Shown: positions 14,662 to 23,575 of the stretch, piece by piece
Position numbering within the stretch: position 1 is the first letter of the stretch
Layout of the letters: every line of letters begins with the position of its first letter
Assembly: GCA_934662565.1 (NCBI GenBank)
Contig: CAKUKI010000004.1
Coordinates: 1 to 64,000 of the forward strand
DNA length: 64,000 nucleotides
Source of the DNA: an uncultured Elusimicrobiales bacterium
Lineage (GTDB): Bacteria; Elusimicrobiota; Elusimicrobia; Elusimicrobiales; Elusimicrobiaceae
Reading direction: 5' to 3'
The notes under the pieces: generated by a model
The model's database searches: none
The model's input: only the letters and a program-made list of their open reading frames with translations
Told to the model about the DNA's origin: nothing
Program-made: the position numbers and the translations under genes

Positions 14662-15867
14662 TTATTTCACTTCGGCACGGATAGTACCGTCCTTTACTTG
14701 AATATAAATAGTTTCCTGTTCGCGCGTTTGCAAAACTTGGCTGATAATTTGCCCCTGCGCGTTGCGGGTAATGCTATAACCGCGTTTGAGTACGGCTTGC
14801 GGGTTGAGCGCGGCCAACTTGTTTTGCGCCGCCGAAAAACGGCTTTCAAAACGGTGGTACGCGTCTTTGGCAAGCGCCTGCATGGAGAGGGTCAACTCGT
14901 CCACCCGCTGTTCCCGCTCCCGCGTTAAAACGGACGGGTCCTTAAACACCGGGCACGCCATGGCGCTTTCCAACCGGCGCGCGGCGCGTTCATACAAAAT
15001 GCTGACGGCTTGCGCCATACGCCTAGTAAATTGGTGGACCGTTTCGCGCGTGTTTTGGGAATTTTTGACTACCAGTTCCGCGGCGGCGGACGGCGTGGGT
15101 GCGCGTAAATCCGCCACAAAATCGGCTATGGTAAAATCAATTTCGTGCCCGACGCAGGAAATGACCGGAATTTGGCTGGCGGCTATGGCGCGGGCGACGG
15201 GTTCTTCGTTAAAGGCCCATAAATCTTCCATACTGCCGCCTCCGCGGCCCACTAACAAAACGTCCATGAGCGGGGTAAAGCGGTTGAAGTCGGCAATTGC
15301 TTGGGCAATTTGCGCGGCGGCTTCGTTCCCCTGTACAAGCACCGGTGCCACCACCACTTCCAAATTGGGGCTGCGGCGGCGCAACACGGATAAAATATCC
15401 CGCACGGCTGCCCCCGTGGGCGAAGTGACTACCCCAATACGGTGCGGAAAGGGCGGAATCGGTTTTTTGCGGCGCTCATCAAATAAACCCTCGGCGGCTA
15501 ATTTTTGTTTGAGTTTTTCAAATTCTAAAAATAATTTCCCACGGGAAAGCGGCTCTACAGATTTGACGACAATTTGGTAGCGCCCCTGTTTGGCATAACA
15601 GCTTACGTCCCCCAACACGCGCACGGAAAGGCCCTCTTCCAGCATTTGGGCAAAGCGCCACCCATAGCCCTTAAAAAGCACGGCGGCCAAAATGCCGTTT
15701 TTATCCTTGAGGTCAAAATAGATGTGTCCGCTGGCGGCTTCGCGCAGGTTGGAAATTTCCCCCTCTACAAAAATCCCCGCAAACACGCCCTCCAACATTT
15801 GCTTAATTACGCCGTTAAGTTCCGAAACGGAAAACACTTGGCCGCAAAAAGGTCTTTCGGGTTCCAT
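14662..15867 (-). CDS. xseA: Exodeoxyribonuclease VII large subunit
   Basis: Catalytic subunit of exonuclease VII, 401 aa. An N-terminal OB-fold (FSVSELNGVIKQMLEGVF...VEGEISNLREAASGHIYFDLKD) precedes the nuclease core with IGVVTSPTGAAVRDIL and LLVGRGGGSMEDLWAFN, then SCVGHEIDFTIADFVADLRAPTPSAAAE. A long coiled coil follows and the C-terminus repeats LKRGYSI. The ATG overlaps the rarA stop (TAATG), so the two are coupled. Confidence 0.95.
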   Translation of the reverse strand: MEPERPFCGQVFSVSELNGVIKQMLEGVFAGIFVEGEISNLREAASGHIYFDLKDKNGILAAVLFKGYGWRFAQMLEEGLSVRVLGDVSCYAKQGRYQIVVKSVEPLSRGKLFLEFEKLKQKLAAEGLFDERRKKPIPPFPHRIGVVTSPTGAAVRDILSVLRRRSPNLEVVVAPVLVQGNEAAAQIAQAIADFNRFTPLMDVLLVGRGGGSMEDLWAFNEEPVARAIAASQIPVISCVGHEIDFTIADFVADLRAPTPSAAAELVVKNSQNTRETVHQFTRRMAQAVSILYERAARRLESAMACPVFKDPSVLTREREQRVDELTLSMQALAKDAYHRFESRFSAAQNKLAALNPQAVLKRGYSITRNAQGQIISQVLQTREQETIYIQVKDGTIRAEVK

Positions 15868-17117
15868 TATTCCCCCTTTATTTTTTTGAGCCGCTCCGCC
15901 AAGGCGGGCTCTTTGCCCAGCGTGCCGGCCTCATAAAATTGGAGCGGCGCGGGCATATACGGCTGTTTAACATAATGGTTAGGATAGTCGTGCGCGTATT
16001 TGTAGCCGCGGTTTTTGCCACCCGAACGCAAATGGTCCGGCACGGGGCGGTAGCGGCCCTCGCGCACTTCCTGCAATGCGGCATTAATGGCATTGTAGGC
16101 GGAGTTGCTTTTGGGGCAACAGGCCACATAAATAGCCGCGTGCGCCAACGGGATACGCACTTCCGGCATGCCCAATACTTCTGCGGCGCGGAAAGCCGCC
16201 TCCGCAATCATCAGGGCAGCGGGTTCTGCAAGGCCCACGTCTTCACTGGCGCAAATAAAAATACGGCGGGCAATAAAGCGCGGGTCCTCGCCGCTTTCCA
16301 ACATACGCGCCAGCCAATAAACGGTGGCATCTGGGTCCGAGCCGCGCATGGATTTGATAAAGGCGGAAATAATATCGTAATGTTCGTCGCCTTTTTTATC
16401 ATAATTTAAGTGGCGCTTTTGGATGCACTCTTTGGCAATTTCCAAATCTATTTGTTTAATGCCCGCGTCGTCCGGCTCGGTGGTTAGTACGGCAATTTCC
16501 AGCGCGTTTAACATTTTGCGCCCGTCACCGTTGGATTGCACAATAAAATATTCCGTGGCTTCGTCTGTCAGTTTGGCGTTTTCCTTGGCGGCGGCGCGGA
16601 ACAGAATTTTGCGCAAATCTCCGGCCCCTAACGGCTTAAATTCAAATACGGAAAAGCGCGATAACAGCGCGGTGTTAATGTAAAAATAGGGGTTTTCGGT
16701 CGTAATGCCGATTAAAATAATATCGCCCCGCTCCACGGACGGCAACAGCACGTCCTGCTGGGTTTTATTAAAATGGTGGATTTCGTCTAAAATAACCAAG
16801 GTGCGGCGCTCCCCAAAGCCGGGGTTTTTCATACGCTCTTTGGCTTCCGCCAATACTTTTTTGAGGTCCGCCACGCCGGCGGCCGCGGCGTTTAATTCCA
16901 CCGTCACCGCGTTGGTGCGCGAAGCAATATAACGCGCCGTGGCGGTTTTGCCGCAACCGGGCGGGCCAAAGAACACGGCCGATTTTAAGGTATCCGTTTC
17001 CAACAGCCGGCGCAACATTTTGCCCCGCCCCAACAAATGCGGTTGTCCGGCAAAATCTTCTAGCGTTTTGGGTGCTTGGCGCGCGGCCAAAGGCATTAAA
17101 TTTTCATCATCCGCCAT
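15867..17117 (-). CDS. rarA: Replication-associated recombination ATPase RarA/MgsA
   Basis: AAA+ ATPase of the MgsA/WRNIP1 family acting at stalled replication forks, 416 aa. Walker A is FFGPPGCGKTATARYIA; Walker B is LVILDEIHHFNKTQQD; the sensor motif ITTENPYFYINTALLSRF follows. The C-terminal tetramerisation part has DPDATVYWLARMLESGEDPRFIARR and ASEDVGLAEPAAL. It lies between zapA and xseA in a run of minus-strand genes with almost no spacing. Confidence 0.93.
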   Translation of the reverse strand: MADDENLMPLAARQAPKTLEDFAGQPHLLGRGKMLRRLLETDTLKSAVFFGPPGCGKTATARYIASRTNAVTVELNAAAAGVADLKKVLAEAKERMKNPGFGERRTLVILDEIHHFNKTQQDVLLPSVERGDIILIGITTENPYFYINTALLSRFSVFEFKPLGAGDLRKILFRAAAKENAKLTDEATEYFIVQSNGDGRKMLNALEIAVLTTEPDDAGIKQIDLEIAKECIQKRHLNYDKKGDEHYDIISAFIKSMRGSDPDATVYWLARMLESGEDPRFIARRIFICASEDVGLAEPAALMIAEAAFRAAEVLGMPEVRIPLAHAAIYVACCPKSNSAYNAINAALQEVREGRYRPVPDHLRSGGKNRGYKYAHDYPNHYVKQPYMPAPLQFYEAGTLGKEPALAERLKKIKGE

Positions 17118-17126
17118 ACATACCCC

Positions 17127-17411
17127 TTATAAAGATGATTTTAATTTGGCAATTAAACGCTCCACGCGGGCTTCTTCTTCCTTGCGCCGTCCGCCCTCGT
17201 TCTCGCCGCGGATATACACCTGTGCGGCAAAGTGAAGCGCCGCCAAAAGTGCCAGTTTCAGCGTGTCTATAACGTCTTCGTTCTCGCTGATTTCCCGCAT
17301 TTTGTTTTCCACTTCCGCGGCCAGATTGGTAATTTCCACCCCGCCCAAACCGTCAATTTCCACTTCCAGCGGGATTTTGCGTATCTCTACTTCCACAATG
17401 TTTTTTGCCAT
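17127..17411 (-). CDS. zapA: ZapA-like cell division protein
   Basis: Small FtsZ-ring stabiliser, 94 aa. The N-terminal VEVEIRKIPLEVEIDGLGGVEITNLAAEVENKMREI resembles the ZapA beta-strand head domain; the C-terminal half is a long helix ending in a charged coiled coil. ATG at 17411 is chosen over one 24 nt upstream because the family's N-terminal strand starts there. A hairpin terminator separates it from the gene before it. Short and low in motif content, so family membership is probable rather than certain. Confidence 0.7.
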   Translation of the reverse strand: MAKNIVEVEIRKIPLEVEIDGLGGVEITNLAAEVENKMREISENEDVIDTLKLALLAALHFAAQVYIRGENEGGRRKEEEARVERLIAKLKSSL

Positions 17412-17448
17412 CGTTTTTTCCTGCCGTTTCAGCACGGCTCCTTGGGTT

Positions 17449-17476
17449 AAAAACGGGGGAGGCCGACCTCCCCCGC
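17449..17476 (-). terminator. Hairpin terminator between the coiled-coil gene and zapA
   Basis: A 9-bp GC stem CGGGGGAGG/CCTCCCCCG followed on the minus strand by TTTTT. Confidence 0.7.
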
Positions 17477-17493
17477 TTATACAAAACGCTCAA

Positions 17494-17754
17494 TCAGAGC
17501 GGCGCGTTTTCGTCCTGACGGGATTTTTGGATTTCTTTGTCCACCTTAACCAGCATGCGTTTGAGCGTTTGCTGGGTGGTGCGTTTCCATTCCCGCAAGG
17601 CCTTTGCGTCCGCTTCTACCGTGCGCAATTTATCTAGGCTCTCCTCCAACTGGCGTACTTTTTGGCGCAAGGCAACATTTTGAGCCTGCGTTTGCTGTTG
17701 GCGGGCCGCCACTTGCGATACCAACAACTCCAGTTGTTTGAGTTTTTCCTGCAT
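17494..17754 (-). CDS. Small coiled-coil protein (ZapB-like?)
   Basis: An 86-aa, wholly helical, Gln/Lys/Glu-rich protein with heptad leucines (LKQLELLVSQVAARQQQTQ... LRQKVRQLEESLDKL). There is no catalytic motif, signal peptide or membrane segment. It starts 4 nt after the pheT stop and sits just before zapA, so a division or septum-related role like ZapB is suggested by position only. Any short coiled coil would look similar. Confidence 0.55.
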   Translation of the reverse strand: MQEKLKQLELLVSQVAARQQQTQAQNVALRQKVRQLEESLDKLRTVEADAKALREWKRTTQQTLKRMLVKVDKEIQKSRQDENAPL

Positions 17755-17758
17755 ACAA

Positions 17759-20134
17759 TTACCTCAAGGCGGCCCCTAATTTATGGCCCAATTCCGCCAC
17801 TATTTTATTAAAAGCGGCGTCTGTTTCGGCATCTTTTAAGGTGCGCTGCGGGTTGGAAAACGCCAAGCTGAACGTAAGGCTCTTTTTACCGGCGGGCAAA
17901 TGTTCCCCTTGGTATAAATCAATCAGCTCATAGCTCATTTTTACGTCCAGCCCTGTTTGGTCCAGCACGCTTTGCACTTGCGCGTAAGAAATGTTTTCAT
18001 CCAACACCACAGACAAATCCCGCAAAGACGGCGGGAACACCGCCGGTGCTACCACCGGATTAAAGTTCTGGGCGGAGAATGTTTTTTCAAGCGCCTTGCA
18101 CCCAAACTCAAACGCCCACACCTCCGGCGTTTTAATGCCAAACGCTTTGAGGGTCAGCGGGTGGAGTTTGCCCAGCACGCCTATTTTTTTGCCGCCTTCC
18201 ATAATATCCACGGCAATTTTGGGGTGCATATAAACCGGGGCTTTTTCCGCCGGGACCAATTTGGCACCGGGGAGCAGGTTATGCACCACACCTTTTACAA
18301 AGTAAAAGTCCGGCACCGTCACACCGCCCGCAAAAAAGGCACGGTTTTGGATAGCACCCGTCAAAACACCGGCTACCGTATACGTTTCGCCCGGATAATT
18401 TTTGAGCAAAGTAAATGTTTTGGTGCTTTCAAACAAAGCCAAATTATATTGGCCGCGCTTTTGGTTAAATTCCACATTTTTTAACAAGGCCGGCAACAGC
18501 GTGGGGCGCAAAAACTCCCACCCTTGGGCCATGGCATTTTTAATGCGGATACAATGTTTGGACTCAAAACCGAATTGTTTAAGCTCTTTTTCTCCCAAAA
18601 AATCAATGTTTTTACATTCGTAAAAGCCTAACCCAATCAGTTGGTTGCTGAATTTTTTGGTTAAATCAATGCCTTTGGGGTTATCGGCAAACGACACGGT
18701 GGCTTTACTGGCCGCCAACGGGATAGCATCATACCCCACAAAGCGGGCGGCTTCTTCGGCTAAATCCCACTTGGTGGTTAAATCGCGGCGGTAAGAAGGC
18801 GCGCGGAACGCCCAAGTATCGCCGTCCGCCGTAAAAGAGGAGCCCAAGCGGGAGAAAATACCTTTCAGCGTTTGCGCCTCTAACTGCGTGCCCAAAATGT
18901 TGTTGATGTCCTGCGCGGTAAATACCACTTCCGGATTTTGGAATTTTTCCGGATATTCATCCGCCAGTGCACTGGGAGTCCCGCCGCAAATTTGGCAAAT
19001 CAGCTGGGTGGCGCGGTTCATAGCCAGTAGCGCACCCTCAATATCCGTACCGCGTTCAAAGCGTTGGGAAGAATCGGAAGATACGCCGAATTTTTTGACG
19101 GTTTTGTTAATGGTGGGGGCATCAAAATACGCGGACTCAATAAACACGTCCTGCGTGTTTTCCTGAATACCGGAGTTCAGCCCGCCCATAATGCCGGCCA
19201 AGGCGGTGGCTTTTTTATCGTCCGCAATCACTAGGGAATTTTCCGCCAGTTCCAGTTCGCGGCCGTCCAAAATGGTAAATTTTTCGCCACTATGGGCAAA
19301 GCGGATGATTACCTTGTCGCCGTCCACTTCCGTACGGTCAAACGCGTGGAGCGGGTGGCCGAGTTCAAACATTACATAATTGGTAATATCCACCAGCGCG
19401 TTTTTGGGGTTGAGGCCCATAGCCGCCAGCCGTTCTTTTATAAATTCCGGAGATTCTGTATTTTTCACCCCGCGAATCACGCGCCCGATATAGCGCGGGC
19501 AAGCTTGCGGCGCTTGGATTTCAACGTGCAAGGCTTCGCCCTGCGTTTGGAACGCCGGAATTTGCGGCAATTTAACCGGTTTATTAAGGAGCACCCCCAA
19601 TTCCCGCGCCACCCCCAAATGGGAGAGCAAATCCGGACGGTTGGAAGTAATTTCCAAATCAAAAACGGTGTCTTTTTTGCCGTACAGGGTGGAAACATCC
19701 GTCCCCAGTTCCAGCTTTTCATCCAGCACCAAAATACCATGCGCCCGCGTATGCGTAAGGCCCAATTCATCCGACGAGCAAATCATCCCTTCCGAGGCTA
19801 CGCCGCGGATAACGGCCGGCTTCATAACCATAGTGCCCAAGCGGGAACCTACACGCGCCAACGGGATTTTTTGCCCCACGGCAATATTGGGGGCGCCGCA
19901 CACCACGCGCTGGGTTTTGCCGCCGCCCAAGTCCAAATCCACCAAGTGCAGGTGGTCGGAATTGGGGTGGTCTTCTATGTGGGTAATTTGGGCTACCGTC
20001 ACACCCTCAAAATCGGCTCCGGTGGTTTGCACGCCGGCAACTTCTATGCCCAAATGCACAAACTGTTGGACCATTTCTTCGGGAGTTAAATCCAAATCAA
20101 TAAAATCTTTTAACCAAGAATAAACTATTTTCAT
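17759..20134 (-). CDS. pheT: Phenylalanyl-tRNA synthetase beta subunit
   Basis: Beta subunit of the (alpha-beta)2 enzyme charging tRNA-Phe, 791 aa, full length. An N-terminal EMAP/OB-type tRNA-binding domain (about residues 40-150, VAQITHIEDHPNSDHLHLV...VVCGAPN) is followed by the B3/B4 editing domain, the B5 DNA-binding-like domain (FQNPEVVFTAQDINNILG) and the catalytic-like core. A C-terminal ferredoxin-fold anticodon-binding domain (FPPSLRDLSVVLDENISYAQV) completes it. It follows pheS by 12 nt. Confidence 0.96.
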   Translation of the reverse strand: MKIVYSWLKDFIDLDLTPEEMVQQFVHLGIEVAGVQTTGADFEGVTVAQITHIEDHPNSDHLHLVDLDLGGGKTQRVVCGAPNIAVGQKIPLARVGSRLGTMVMKPAVIRGVASEGMICSSDELGLTHTRAHGILVLDEKLELGTDVSTLYGKKDTVFDLEITSNRPDLLSHLGVARELGVLLNKPVKLPQIPAFQTQGEALHVEIQAPQACPRYIGRVIRGVKNTESPEFIKERLAAMGLNPKNALVDITNYVMFELGHPLHAFDRTEVDGDKVIIRFAHSGEKFTILDGRELELAENSLVIADDKKATALAGIMGGLNSGIQENTQDVFIESAYFDAPTINKTVKKFGVSSDSSQRFERGTDIEGALLAMNRATQLICQICGGTPSALADEYPEKFQNPEVVFTAQDINNILGTQLEAQTLKGIFSRLGSSFTADGDTWAFRAPSYRRDLTTKWDLAEEAARFVGYDAIPLAASKATVSFADNPKGIDLTKKFSNQLIGLGFYECKNIDFLGEKELKQFGFESKHCIRIKNAMAQGWEFLRPTLLPALLKNVEFNQKRGQYNLALFESTKTFTLLKNYPGETYTVAGVLTGAIQNRAFFAGGVTVPDFYFVKGVVHNLLPGAKLVPAEKAPVYMHPKIAVDIMEGGKKIGVLGKLHPLTLKAFGIKTPEVWAFEFGCKALEKTFSAQNFNPVVAPAVFPPSLRDLSVVLDENISYAQVQSVLDQTGLDVKMSYELIDLYQGEHLPAGKKSLTFSLAFSNPQRTLKDAETDAAFNKIVAELGHKLGAALR

Positions 20135-20146
20135 TGTTTTATATCC

Positions 20147-21193
20147 TTAAAATTGGGAAAGTACGCGCACGTCGTTTTCATAAAACGCGCGGATGTCGTT
20201 AATGTTCATCATCATCATGGCTAGGCGTTCCACCCCCATACCAAAGGCATAGCCGCTGTATTCGTTCGGGTCAATGCCGCAATTTTTAAGCACGTTGGGG
20301 TGAACCACGCCGGAGCCGAGCATTTCAATCCAGCCGCTGCCTTTGCATACCGGACAGCCTTTGCCTTGGCAGAACACGCATTTTACGTCCACTTCCGCGC
20401 TGGGTTCCGTAAACGGGAAGAACGACGGACGAAAGCGGATTTCCGCCTTGTTGCCGAATAAGCCTTTCATAAAGGCGGTCAAGTCTTGTTTCAAATCCGC
20501 CATGCTGACATTTTTATCCACATACAACCCTTCAATTTGATGAAATACCGGACTGTGGGTAGCATCTAAACTATCGTTGCGGAACACGCGCCCCGGAGCC
20601 ATAATGCGCAGCGGCGGGCGGTGTTTTTCCATAAACCGGCTTTGCACGTTGGACGTATGCGTGCGCAGCACCATGGAAATGGGGGAGCCGGTATCGGCAA
20701 AAAAAGTATCTTGCGCATCCCGCGCCGGATGGTGTTTGGGAATGTTAAGCATATCAAAGTTATGCTTTTCATCTTCCACCCACGGGCCTTCCGCCCATTC
20801 AAACCCCAAATGGGCCAAAATGGTGGTCATGCGGTCCATAGCCACGGAAAGCGGATGCCGGTGGCCTTGCGGGGCTGGAAATGCGGGTAAAGTTAAATCC
20901 AAACAGGTTTTATTCAGTTCATCATTAATTTGCTTGGCAGCAAAAAAAGCGGTTTTTTCTTCCAACGCGGCCGAAAGCGCCCCTTTCAAGGCGTTGCCCA
21001 ACGGGCCGGCTACTTTTTTATCTTCCATAGAAAAATCTTTCAGGCCTTTTAACAGGTCCGTCAGCGCGCCTTTGCGGCCCAAAGCGGCCACGCGCAGTTC
21101 TTCCACAGCGGCTAAATCGGCCGCGGCAGCAATTTTGGCTTTATATTCTTGTTCAATAGCGGAACAAGCGGTTTTGAATTCGGTAATCGTCAT
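20147..21193 (-). CDS. pheS: Phenylalanyl-tRNA synthetase alpha subunit
   Basis: Catalytic alpha subunit, 348 aa. An N-terminal coiled coil is followed by class II motifs: HPLSVAMDRMTTILAHLGFEWAEGPWVEDEKHNFDMLNIPKHHPARDAQDTF, LRTHTSNVQSRFM, GRVFRNDSLDATHSPVFHQIEGL and YAFGMGVERLAMM. A CVFCQGKGCPVCKGSGW insert carries a CxxC pair motif seen in many bacterial PheS. A TATAAT box ends 7 nt before the ATG and there is no ribosome-binding site, so the message is probably leaderless. Confidence 0.96.
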   Translation of the reverse strand: MTITEFKTACSAIEQEYKAKIAAAADLAAVEELRVAALGRKGALTDLLKGLKDFSMEDKKVAGPLGNALKGALSAALEEKTAFFAAKQINDELNKTCLDLTLPAFPAPQGHRHPLSVAMDRMTTILAHLGFEWAEGPWVEDEKHNFDMLNIPKHHPARDAQDTFFADTGSPISMVLRTHTSNVQSRFMEKHRPPLRIMAPGRVFRNDSLDATHSPVFHQIEGLYVDKNVSMADLKQDLTAFMKGLFGNKAEIRFRPSFFPFTEPSAEVDVKCVFCQGKGCPVCKGSGWIEMLGSGVVHPNVLKNCGIDPNEYSGYAFGMGVERLAMMMMNINDIRAFYENDVRVLSQF

Positions 21194-21200
21194 ACAGTAT

Positions 21201-21206
21201 ATTATA
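21201..21206 (-). promoter_or_regulatory. -10 box of pheS, leaderless spacing
   Basis: TATAAT on the minus strand, 7 nt before the pheS ATG (21193); no Shine-Dalgarno sequence in between. Confidence 0.6.
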
Positions 21207-21288
21207 GTATTTTACAGCGTTGTATTGGATTTTTAAGGTATTTTAACCTTTTTTTATGAAACAGTATTAATTTTTACTTAAAAACCAT

Positions 21289-21311
21289 AAAAAAACGGGC
21301 TTTCGCCCGCG
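21289..21311 (-). terminator. Terminator of glmU-prs-rplY-pth
   Basis: GCGGGC/GCCCGT stem with GAAA loop, followed on the minus strand by seven T; 29 nt past the pth stop. Confidence 0.88.
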
Positions 21312-21339
21312 CTTGATACAAAATGCGTGGGCAAGTAAA

Positions 21340-21909
21340 TCAGCCGTTAAAGCGGGTCATGGTTTTTTCCAACCCGTCTTTCAGCCAGCTTTCCACCGCG
21401 TTGGCGGCGTTTTCCAAAGCCGGGGCCAATAAAGTTTCGTCCGCCTTGGAAAAGTTAGAAAGTACAAAATCGGCCAAATCAAACGGAGCCGGTTTAGGCC
21501 CAATGCCCACCCGCAAGCGCGCAATGTTTTGCGTACCCAGTTGCTCTATTACGCTTTTCATCCCTTTTTGCCCGCCGGCAGAGCCGGAAGGGCGCAGGCG
21601 GATATGGCCCACCCCCAAAGAAACGTCATCAAAGCAGACCAGTAAGTTTTGGGCCGGAATTTTGAAGAATCGGGCCAAGCTGGAAACCAGCCGGCCCGAT
21701 TCGTTCATATAGGTAAATGGTTTGGCCACCAGCACATCTTTGCCGGCCAAACGGATTTTGGCGTATTCTCCCAGATTTTGCCAAGTTTGGTAATCCGCAT
21801 TTTGGCGGCGGACGATTTCGTCCGCCACTCTAAAGCCCGCGTTATGGCGGGTACGCGCATATTGCGCGCCCGGATTACCCAACCCGACTACTAGGAAAAG
21901 CTCCGCCAT
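21340..21909 (-). CDS. pth: Peptidyl-tRNA hydrolase
   Basis: Releases tRNA from stalled peptidyl-tRNA, 189 aa, full length. LVVGLGNPGAQYARTRHNAGF holds the catalytic His; KPFTYMNESG, CFDDVSLGVGHIRLRPSGSAGGQKGMKSVIEQLGT and FARLRVGIG-type (IARLRVGIGPKP) motifs are all conserved. Its start codon meets the rplY stop. Last gene of glmU-prs-rplY-pth, an order also found in Bacillus. Confidence 0.96.
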   Translation of the reverse strand: MAELFLVVGLGNPGAQYARTRHNAGFRVADEIVRRQNADYQTWQNLGEYAKIRLAGKDVLVAKPFTYMNESGRLVSSLARFFKIPAQNLLVCFDDVSLGVGHIRLRPSGSAGGQKGMKSVIEQLGTQNIARLRVGIGPKPAPFDLADFVLSNFSKADETLLAPALENAANAVESWLKDGLEKTMTRFNG

Positions 21910-22595
21910 TATTTTTTAGCGTCCTTGGCCGGAGCGGCGTTTTTGGTCAGGTTGCCGTCTTCGTCTTTTTTACCTTTGGTAGAGGAGCTTTCCGGCTGGG
22001 CGGCGGCATCAGCAGCGGCCGGCGCAGCAGGGGCTTCGTCTTCTTTCGGAATCATCAAGTGCACCACAGGGGCTTGGGCATCCGTCACCAGCTCAACGCC
22101 TTCGGGCAGTTTAATATCGCCGGCAACAATACCTTTGTTGATGGTCATGGGGGTCATATCCACTTCAATTTCGTGCGGAATGGCGCGCACCAAGGCTTTT
22201 ACTTCAATTTCGCGCAAGATGTGTTCCACCAAAGCGCCGTAGTTCTTAACGTCGGCAGATTCGCCCACCAATTTAACAGGAACGACTACGTCCATCTTAT
22301 CGGTCAAGGCTACGCGTTGGAAGTCAATGTGAATGGGGGTATCTTTTACCACGTGGTATTGGATTTCTTTTACCAAGGCTTGTTCGGTGCCACTCGGCAA
22401 AGCAATTTCCACAATGGTATTTTTACCGGCTTTGACGATTTTTTCTACGTCTTTCAAGCTAACGGTAATGGTAATGGGTTCTTTATGGCTGCCATAAATT
22501 ACACCGGGTACGTTTTTTTCCGCGCGGATTTTGGAGAGGGCGCCTTTTACGCCGAGCCCTTCTCTTAAAGTGGCGGTAATATTCATTTCTTGCAT
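21909..22595 (-). CDS. rplY: 50S ribosomal protein L25 (Ctc/TL5 type)
   Basis: 5S-rRNA-binding protein with a C-terminal extension (Ctc form), 228 aa. The N-terminal L25 domain opens with ITATLREGLGVKGALSKIRAEKNVPGVIYG and has VKEIQYHVVKDTPIHIDFQRV at its end. The TL5-type C-terminal domain follows (VPVKLVGESADVKNYGALVEHILREIEVKAL...). The last 40 residues are an Ala/Ser/Lys-rich low-complexity tail. The position between prs and pth matches the ctc locus of Firmicutes. Confidence 0.93.
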   Translation of the reverse strand: MQEMNITATLREGLGVKGALSKIRAEKNVPGVIYGSHKEPITITVSLKDVEKIVKAGKNTIVEIALPSGTEQALVKEIQYHVVKDTPIHIDFQRVALTDKMDVVVPVKLVGESADVKNYGALVEHILREIEVKALVRAIPHEIEVDMTPMTINKGIVAGDIKLPEGVELVTDAQAPVVHLMIPKEDEAPAAPAAADAAAQPESSSTKGKKDEDGNLTKNAAPAKDAKK

Positions 22596-22630
22596 GATTT
22601 TATTTCTCCTATTTTTCCACTAAATGAAAT

Positions 22631-23575
22631 TTAGTTAAACATATCGCTGATAGAGCGGCCGTCGTGGTTGCGTTTGATAGCATCCGCTAACAGGTACGAA
22701 ACCGACAGCACATCTACTTTGGGCCCCAAGTCCCGTATGGGCAGGGAGTCCGAAATAATCAGCTTTTTAATATCGGACTTATTGATTTTGTCCAACGCAT
22801 TGCGGGACAAAAGCCCGTGGGTGCAGACCGCGTAAATTTCGCGCGCGCCCCGTTCTTTGATTTTTTGCGCCACGGTGGTAAGCGTACCGGCCGTGTCCAC
22901 GATGTCATCAAAAATAATGGCGGTTTTGCCTGCTACGTCCCCAATGACGTTATAGACTACCGCTTCGTTGGCTTTGGGGCGGCGTTTATCAATAATTACA
23001 AGCCCCGCATCCAACCGCGCCGCAAATTTGCGGGCGCGTTCCACGCCCCCAACGTCGGGCGAAACAACTACAAAATCGGAATGGTCAACATCCTTAAAAT
23101 AATCCAAAAACACTTTGCGGGCGCGCAAGTGGTCCACGGGAATATCAAAAAACCCTTGGATTTGGCCTGCGTGCAAATCTACCGTCATAATACGGTCCGC
23201 ACCGGCTTTGGTAATTAAGTTAGAAGTCAATTTGGCGGTTATCGGCACGCGCGGGGAAGCCTTGCGGTCTGCACGGGCATAACCAAAGTACGGCATCACA
23301 GCCGTAATTTTACCCGCACTGGCGCGCTTGAAAGCGTCAATCATAATGAGCAGTTCCATTAAGTTTTCGTTCACGGGCGGGCAAGTAGGCTGAATAATAT
23401 AGCAATCGTGCGCGCGGACGCTTTCCAAAATTTGCACATCAATTTCGCCATCGGCAAATTTTTCTACACGCAATTTGCCAAGGTCCATATTCAAGTGTTC
23501 ACAAATTTTTTGGGCCAATGCCGGATTGGCATTGCCGGTAAAAATGCGCAAGTCTCCATTTACGCTTTTAGTCAT
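22631..23575 (-). CDS. prs: Ribose-phosphate pyrophosphokinase
   Basis: Makes PRPP from ribose 5-phosphate and ATP, 314 aa, class I. FTGNANPALAQKICEHLNMDLGKLRVEKFADGEI is the usual start; the ATP-binding flexible loop, YGYARADRKASPRVPITAKL, the divalent-metal motif MTVDLHAGQIQGFFDIPVDHL and the PRPP-binding IIFDDIVDTAGTL all match the family. The longer in-frame reading upstream overlaps glmU by more than 100 nt; the ATG at 23575 overlaps it by 8 nt and begins the conserved domain. Confidence 0.96.
   Translation of the reverse strand: MTKSVNGDLRIFTGNANPALAQKICEHLNMDLGKLRVEKFADGEIDVQILESVRAHDCYIIQPTCPPVNENLMELLIMIDAFKRASAGKITAVMPYFGYARADRKASPRVPITAKLTSNLITKAGADRIMTVDLHAGQIQGFFDIPVDHLRARKVFLDYFKDVDHSDFVVVSPDVGGVERARKFAARLDAGLVIIDKRRPKANEAVVYNVIGDVAGKTAIIFDDIVDTAGTLTTVAQKIKERGAREIYAVCTHGLLSRNALDKINKSDIKKLIISDSLPIRDLGPKVDVLSVSYLLADAIKRNHDGRSISDMFN

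Noticed and set aside
14786..15580. 264-aa plus-strand ORF
   Set aside because: Antisense shadow of xseA; Ser/Arg-rich composition with no fold.
19292..20089. 265-aa plus-strand ORF
   Set aside because: Antisense shadow of pheT.
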